In this document: in pieces, positions 8,201 through 11,749 of the stretch
Position numbering within the stretch: the stretch's first letter is position 1
How the letters are laid out: the number at the start of each line of letters is the position of its first letter
Source: Rodentolepis nana
Taxonomy: Eukaryota; Platyhelminthes; Cestoda; Cyclophyllidea; Hymenolepididae
Reading direction: 5' to 3'
NCBI GenBank assembly: GCA_900617975.1
Contig: UZAE01001732.1
Location: 1-11,749, forward strand
Length of the DNA stretch: 11,749 nt
Notes under the pieces: generated by a model
The model's input: the letters and a program-made list of their open reading frames with translations, nothing else
Database searches by the model: none
What the model was told of the DNA's origin: nothing
Made by a program: the position numbers and the translations under genes

Positions 8201-8845
8201 CTAAAACACATTTAAATTGTAAACCATGAACTTATCCACGCACTTTGTAGGCTACCTGACCACATTATGTGAACACGAAAACGATGTTACCACAGTGTAA
8301 CTTAGTTAATACTCGCAAAAAATAAAAAACACAAAAATTTTAGGTCAATTTTAGAAAATATGATGATATTGAGATTTTATGACAGTTAGTGAGCACTACT
8401 AATGAATATCCATCAATTGATATGGCAGCGAGCACAGTTTTAGGCATTTGGCCTACTTAATGAGCCAATGACAGCTGTCATTAAAAGCGTGAGATGTTTG
8501 ATGGAACGGGTAGCATACAGCAAGGGTAACTATTAGGAGTCGAAGGGTTCTGAATTTAGACCTTCTTTTTGTGATGAATTCCAGTGGTGGGGGGGGGGGG
8601 GGGGGAAGGGGGGAGCAGGCAGGGAACCGCAACGGGGCCAAAGACTCCCTCCTAAACCTTTGCCTTTGCTCCAATCAGCGGCTAACGTGAAAGTTGTGCT
8701 TGAAGTGAATCTAGAAAATAGCGACCACCATTTCAGCTTGTCTACAATAACTCTCCATGTTACTTCCAGAATAATAACTGAGCATATAATATTCACTCTC
8801 AATTTATACTCTATTCGTAAGGAGAATTGACGTCTCTTAATATTT
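8201..8845. other. Region upstream of the 7686-8200 exons, no defensible exon
   Basis: Missing 5' exons of the minus-strand gene may lie here, but none could be chosen. Two overlapping minus-strand open frames (8453-8674, 8533-8802) run through the G17 tract, giving Pro-rich nonsense-like peptides. Otherwise AT-rich sequence. Confidence 0.45.
8589..8605. repeat. Poly(G) run, 17 bases
   Basis: The longest homopolymer in the window, followed by AA and a further G6. On the minus strand it is poly-C coding for polyproline in a doubtful frame. Confidence 0.95.
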
Positions 8846-9193
8846 ATATCTTCTTCAAGGGGTGTGCGATAGACTTACCTTAACGTGGTGCACCCTGGGC
8901 AACGTATATTCATACGGCAAAAAAGTCCATTAAGTGGTAGTTGACTTCTTACTTTAAACTACCATCACCTCACTCTATGCCATATTCGACTATTTCACAG
9001 TACTCACCTCACCTTTTTCTACCTTTATGTTTGTCTCTTACATCTTTGAAACACCCTTCTGTTCCCCACCCCCTCTCGATTTTTTTCGATTTGATGTTCC
9101 TTCCCCTCTGTGAAGCCTGAGGTCAACTAAAGGGCTAATGATAACCATCAAGACGCCTGCCATTTGATATAAATAAATAAATATCTTCTTCAA
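8846..9193 (+). mobile_element. Interspersed retroposon-like repeat, copy A, with 13-bp target-site duplication
   Basis: The element body is 8859-9180 (322 bp), flanked by identical 13-bp copies of ATATCTTCTTCAA at 8846-8858 and 9181-9193. It starts GGGGTGTGCGATAGACTTACC, has a pyrimidine-rich middle (CACAGTACTCACCTCACC), then TGTGAAGCCTGAGGTCAAC and AAAGGGCTAATGATAAC, and ends CATTTGATATAAATAAATAAAT. Variable-length duplication plus a simple A-rich tail is typical of LINE-mobilised SINE-like elements. It has no coding frame. I see no clear tRNA-type A/B promoter boxes, so the class is inferred. Confidence 0.8.
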
Positions 9194-9394
9194 TGGGAAG
9201 AAAATCTTGCCCACAGATCTAGATGCTCACATCATTCAAATCGACGACGATTAAACGACCTGACAACCAGGTGCCAACCATACTTTACTTTTTTTTCGAT
9301 TGTCCACTAATAATCTTATCAATTTGACGCCGTATAAGATATGATCAATTTTCTGCTCAATAAATAAAAAAAATTAACATTTTATCTCTTTTAA
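9194..9394. other. Spacer between repeat copies A and B
   Basis: Two hundred bases of AT-rich sequence with no recognised gene, ending in an A-rich stretch (AATAAATAAAAAAAA) that could be the tail of an older degraded insertion. Confidence 0.4.
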
Positions 9395-9681
9395 TTGTAT
9401 CGTTGTGGTGCGTGCTATAGACTTTCCTCCACGTGGTGCACATTGGGTAACCCATATTCATACGACATATAGTCTATAAACTGGCAGTTAGCTTCTCACT
9501 TCAAACTACCATCACCTCACTGCATGTCATATGCCACCACTTTCACAGTACTCACCTTACCTTTTCCCTATTCAACCACTTCAACATTACTCATCCTCTC
9601 TTCATCTCTACCTGTATCTGTCTCTCACTTTTACATCTGTGAATCATTCTTCTGTTCCCTCTCTAGACTTTTTGTGACTTT

Positions 9682-9830
9682 GATGTTCCTTCTCCTCTCT
9701 GTGAAGCCCGAAGTCAACTAAAGGGCTAATGTTGATGTTCCTCCTCTCTGTGAAGCCCGAAGTCAGCTAAAGGGCTAAACAATGCTCCTCCCTTCTGTTG
9801 AAGCCGAAGTCAACTAAAGGGCTAATGATA
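9682..9830 (+). repeat. Three tandem ~50-bp units inside copy B
   Basis: Units at about 9682-9730, 9731-9780 and 9781-9830 each contain a CTCCT-type stretch, then GAAGCC(C)GAAGTCA(A/G)CTAA and AGGGCTAA. Copy A has one such unit. Confidence 0.85.
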
Positions 9831-9840
9831 ACTTTCAAAA

Positions 9841-9949
9841 CGCCTGCCATTTGAAATAAATAAATAAATTTTGTTTCCATAAAGCCTGCCATTTGATATA
9901 AATAAATGTACTGCTATTTATAAAGCTTGTCATTTGAAATCGGATAAAT
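9841..9949 (+). repeat. Three tandem tail units of copy B
   Basis: The element tail motif GC(C/T)TG(C/T)CATTTGAAAT/GATAT followed by AAATAAAT-like sequence occurs three times, starting near 9842, 9884 and 9925, with A/T-rich spacers. Confidence 0.75.
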
Positions 9950-9959
9950 TTGTATCCTT

Positions 9960-10063
9960 TTAGCTATGTTACGCTGGCAATTTGGTGGCAATTGGTGTAG
10001 GATTAATCCATATCGAATACTTTTTTGAAAGATACTTGATACAATGGTCTTTAAAGGTAAGGT

Positions 10064-10099
<36 letters not shown>

Positions 10100-10296
10100 G
10101 AGAGGGAGAGAGGGAGGGGAGGGAGGGAGGGAGGGAGGAGCGTATATGCACATTTTAAAAGACAGTAAAAAGATCTCGTTTGCTAGATATCCAAACTTTC
10201 ACATTCAAAGTCTTCTCACTTTGTGTTGCAACACTAACTGGAAACAGTCATTTGAACACATAGAAATCCGATAGGGAAGTAAGTTTGCTGAAGTTG
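9960..10296. other. Region between copy B and the La-motif gene, with GA microsatellite
   Basis: Contains the purine microsatellite at 10063-10140 and presumably the 3' UTR of the minus-strand La-motif gene. I found no canonical polyadenylation hexamer on the minus strand here. The three open frames over the microsatellite encode only Ser/Leu/Pro or Arg/Glu/Gly repeats. Confidence 0.5.
10063..10140. repeat. (GA)n followed by (GGGA)n microsatellite
   Basis: About 78 bases of uninterrupted purine: GA dinucleotides with occasional GGA, becoming GGGA tetranucleotides at the 3' end. Long purine/pyrimidine mirror tracts of this type can adopt triplex structure. Confidence 0.95.
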
Positions 10297-11150
10297 TTAA
10301 TGCACTCGAGCCAATAACTCTTCGATGGTGGCATCGATGGCGTAATCTAGATAGGCGTGGGGAAGGTAAATGAATTTAAATTAGTTGCAAAATTAAAAAA
10401 GGGGAACTAATTGCTTCGCCCAACAATCTCTAAACTCACATTTATCTTTTCGACAGACATAAAGTCCCACCGATTTGTTTATATCGAATTTCAAATGAGG
10501 CAGACGAGTTGTGATGGCACTGATAATCTCCCAAAGTTGCGTATTAACCAGCCTCAAACGACCAAAATCCAATAGCTCTACCACGGACAACCCCGAATAT
10601 TCGATCAGGGCGGGTCGCATTCTCCTATCTTGAATGGTGTTGTCACTGCTGAAGTAGTAATTTCTTAAAAGAGAAAAAAGTAATGGTAAAAGTGGCATTT
10701 CAATGACTCACAGAAAATATGCGATATATTCCATTCTACTTGGAAATAGTCTATACAGACTTCCTCCCTCATTCGCGGTAGCATAGCACTTCTTCCCTAA
10801 AGTTCCGCATATGGGAAGGCGTTTGGATTTCGACTCGTATCCAAGCAGCCTCCTCATTTCTCCTTCGTCCAGAAGTGTGAAATTGAAATTATTCGGCGGT
10901 ATTGTCATTGCGCAAAAACTGCCACACCCACTATCTCTGGCTTTATATTCCAACATGCAATGTGTCCCTATAAGTTAATGACCAATGTTTTTTGTTAAAT
11001 CACTGCAACAAGCAAGTTTCCATTTCATGTACTCGAAGGTCACAGTTAAACATGGTATTTGTGAAGTCTGTTTAAACGCATTCATCATTGAAATTAAGCC
11101 ACCTGATTTAGAAATGAGTCTCGCCGTTGCTATGTCTCCCAAAAGTGAAT
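10297..11150 (-). CDS. La-motif (HTH La-type RNA-binding) protein, LARP-like, 4 exons, 5' end uncertain
   Basis: Minus-strand exons: 11004-11150, 10712-10967, 10440-10663, 10297-10346. Introns are GT-AG, 36, 48 and 93 nt (donors GTGATT, GTGAGT, GTGAGT), and all phases agree. Counting from the first Met (11088) gives 204 aa; the frame is open upstream to an AACAG acceptor at 11151, so more 5' coding is possible. Residues ~107-188 align without gaps through most of a La motif: IAYFLNYYFSSDN, then QDRRMR, LSVVELLDFGRLRLVNTQ and LWEIISAI, corresponding to the YYFS-N, D-FLR, L-I-SF-R and LTTD-I--AL signatures of La and LARP proteins. The motif binds RNA 3' ends or poly(A). Residues 1-106 are Cys-rich and unrecognised. 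No RRM or DM15 follows; the protein stops 16 residues after the motif. Of the six RNA-contact residues of human La, the Gln is Phe and one Phe is Arg here. Retention of the last intron would give a different short C-terminus. Confidence 0.75.
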
Positions 11151-11190
11151 CTGTTCTTTAGACTCCTTCCATTTGAGTTCATTGAGAACT

Positions 11191-11670
11191 ATATATTTAT
11201 TTCAAATGGGAGTCTTTGTCATAATTATCATTAGCCCTTTAACTGACTTCGGATTTTACAGAAGGGAAGAGAAACTTCAGTCACAAAGAGTCGAAGGGAG
11301 AGGGGAACAGAAGTGTGATTCATAGATGAAAGAGAGGCAGATACAAAGAAAATAGGGTAAGGTGAGTACTGTGTTTTGACAGTTATCATTAGCCCTTTAG
11401 TTGACGTCGGGCTTCATAGAGGGGAGAAACATCAGATTGTGAAAAAGAGGAGAGGGGGGGGGGCAGAAGAGTGTTTCAAAGATGTCAAAGAGACAGACAC
11501 AAAGGCAGAGAAAGGGTTAGGTGAGTACTGTGAAAGGGGTCGAATATGACACTCAGTCGGGTGATGATAGTTTGAAGTGAGAAATCAACTGCCGGTTAAT
11601 AGACTTTTTTGCCATATGAGCATATGTTGCCAAGTATGCACCACGTTGAGGTAAGTCTATCGCGCACCCC
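11191..11670 (-). mobile_element. Interspersed retroposon-like repeat, copy C, inverted and internally duplicated
   Basis: Minus-strand copy of the same family: head GGGGTGCGCGATAGACTTACC at 11670, then CAACGTGGTGCA, two rounds of CACAGTACTCACC...GGGCTAATGATAA with a period of ~158 bp (repeat starts near 11224 and 11382 on the plus strand), and tail CATTTGAAATAAATATAT near 11191. No target-site duplication could be found. It ends about 40 bp before the most 5' proposed exon of the La-motif gene and has the same orientation. Confidence 0.75.
11454..11463. repeat. Poly(G) run, 10 bases, within repeat copy C
   Basis: Corresponds to the CCCCACCCCC stretch of copy A in inverted orientation, showing that this site of the repeat is length-variable. 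Confidence 0.9.
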
Positions 11671-11749
11671 TCTCTGACTTTGTACTTCTTACTTGTTTTC
11701 TTTCTCGCATCACTATGTCAATCAGCCGTCTCAACTACATGAGTTTCCA

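Larger units (their letters stand above)
9395..9959 (+). mobile_element. Interspersed retroposon-like repeat, copy B, internally expanded
   Basis: Same family and orientation as copy A: head GGTGCGTGCTATAGACTT, CCACGTGGTGCACATTGGG, the CACAGTACTCACCTTACC block, and GAAGCCCGAAGTCAAC followed by AAAGGGCTAAT. The body is about 9405-9949. A near-perfect 10-bp flank pair, TTGTATCGTT at 9395-9404 and TTGTATCCTT at 9950-9959, may be its decayed target-site duplication. It is longer than copy A because the GAAGCC...GGGCTAA unit is present three times and the CATTTGAAATAAAT tail unit three times. The 65-codon frame at 9524-9721 is a product of the repeat, not a gene. Confidence 0.75.

Noticed and set aside
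8453..8802. Two overlapping Pro-rich minus-strand frames
   Set aside because: The proline stretch comes from the G17 homopolymer; neither side resembles a known protein, and no link to the exons at 8093-8200 was found.
8859..8920. tRNA-like A/B promoter boxes in the repeat head
   Set aside because: Only weak partial matches (TGGTGCACCCTGG, TATTCGACCCC in copy C) with spacing too wide for a tRNA-derived SINE.
9914..10274. Open frames encoding Ser/Leu/Pro or Arg/Glu/Gly repeats
   Set aside because: They are translations of the GA/GGGA microsatellite.
1..11749. CRISPR array, bacterial operon, phage or toxin system
   Set aside because: Spliced genes, polyadenylation signals and retroposon-type repeats show animal nuclear DNA; no regularly spaced repeats or bacterial signals are present.

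Overview
This is eukaryotic, AT-rich, intron-bearing animal DNA. Small genes with very short introns near their 5' ends (35-48 nt), short interspersed repeats with AAAT-type tails and a possible trans-splice acceptor suggest a flatworm, probably a tapeworm. The organism is inferred from gene architecture; there is no diagnostic marker. No bacterial operon, CRISPR array, rRNA or tRNA gene was recognised.

Layout: (1) 538-2718, plus strand: a complete eight-exon POLDIP2/PDIP38 orthologue (349 aa; YccV-like plus ApaG domains), with AATAAA at 2782. It is the best supported gene, because every intron phase agrees and homology runs along nearly the whole protein. (2) 2788-4340: no gene; microsatellites, G/C homopolymers and two hairpins. 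(3) 4341-4805, minus: a single-exon 154-aa basic, helical protein of unknown function. (4) 5613-6603, plus: a three-exon 176-aa nuclear-type protein of unknown function. (5) 7686-8200, minus: coding exons of an unidentified gene that have no in-frame ATG and so escape a simple ORF search. (6) 8846-9959: two direct copies of an interspersed retroposon-like repeat, one with a perfect 13-bp target-site duplication. (7) 10297-11150, minus: a four-exon gene whose product contains a La-type RNA-binding motif, ending close to its C-terminus. (8) 11191-11670: a third, inverted copy of the repeat, just upstream of the La-motif gene.

The genes do not form one pathway. POLDIP2 belongs to DNA replication/repair and mitochondrial proteostasis, the La-motif protein to RNA binding, and the two short basic proteins are probably nuclear. 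All exon structures were read by eye from frame, phase and splice signals. The least conventional items are the La-motif protein with altered RNA-contact residues, the hidden ATG-less gene at 7686-8200, and the repeat family with variable internal tandem duplication.
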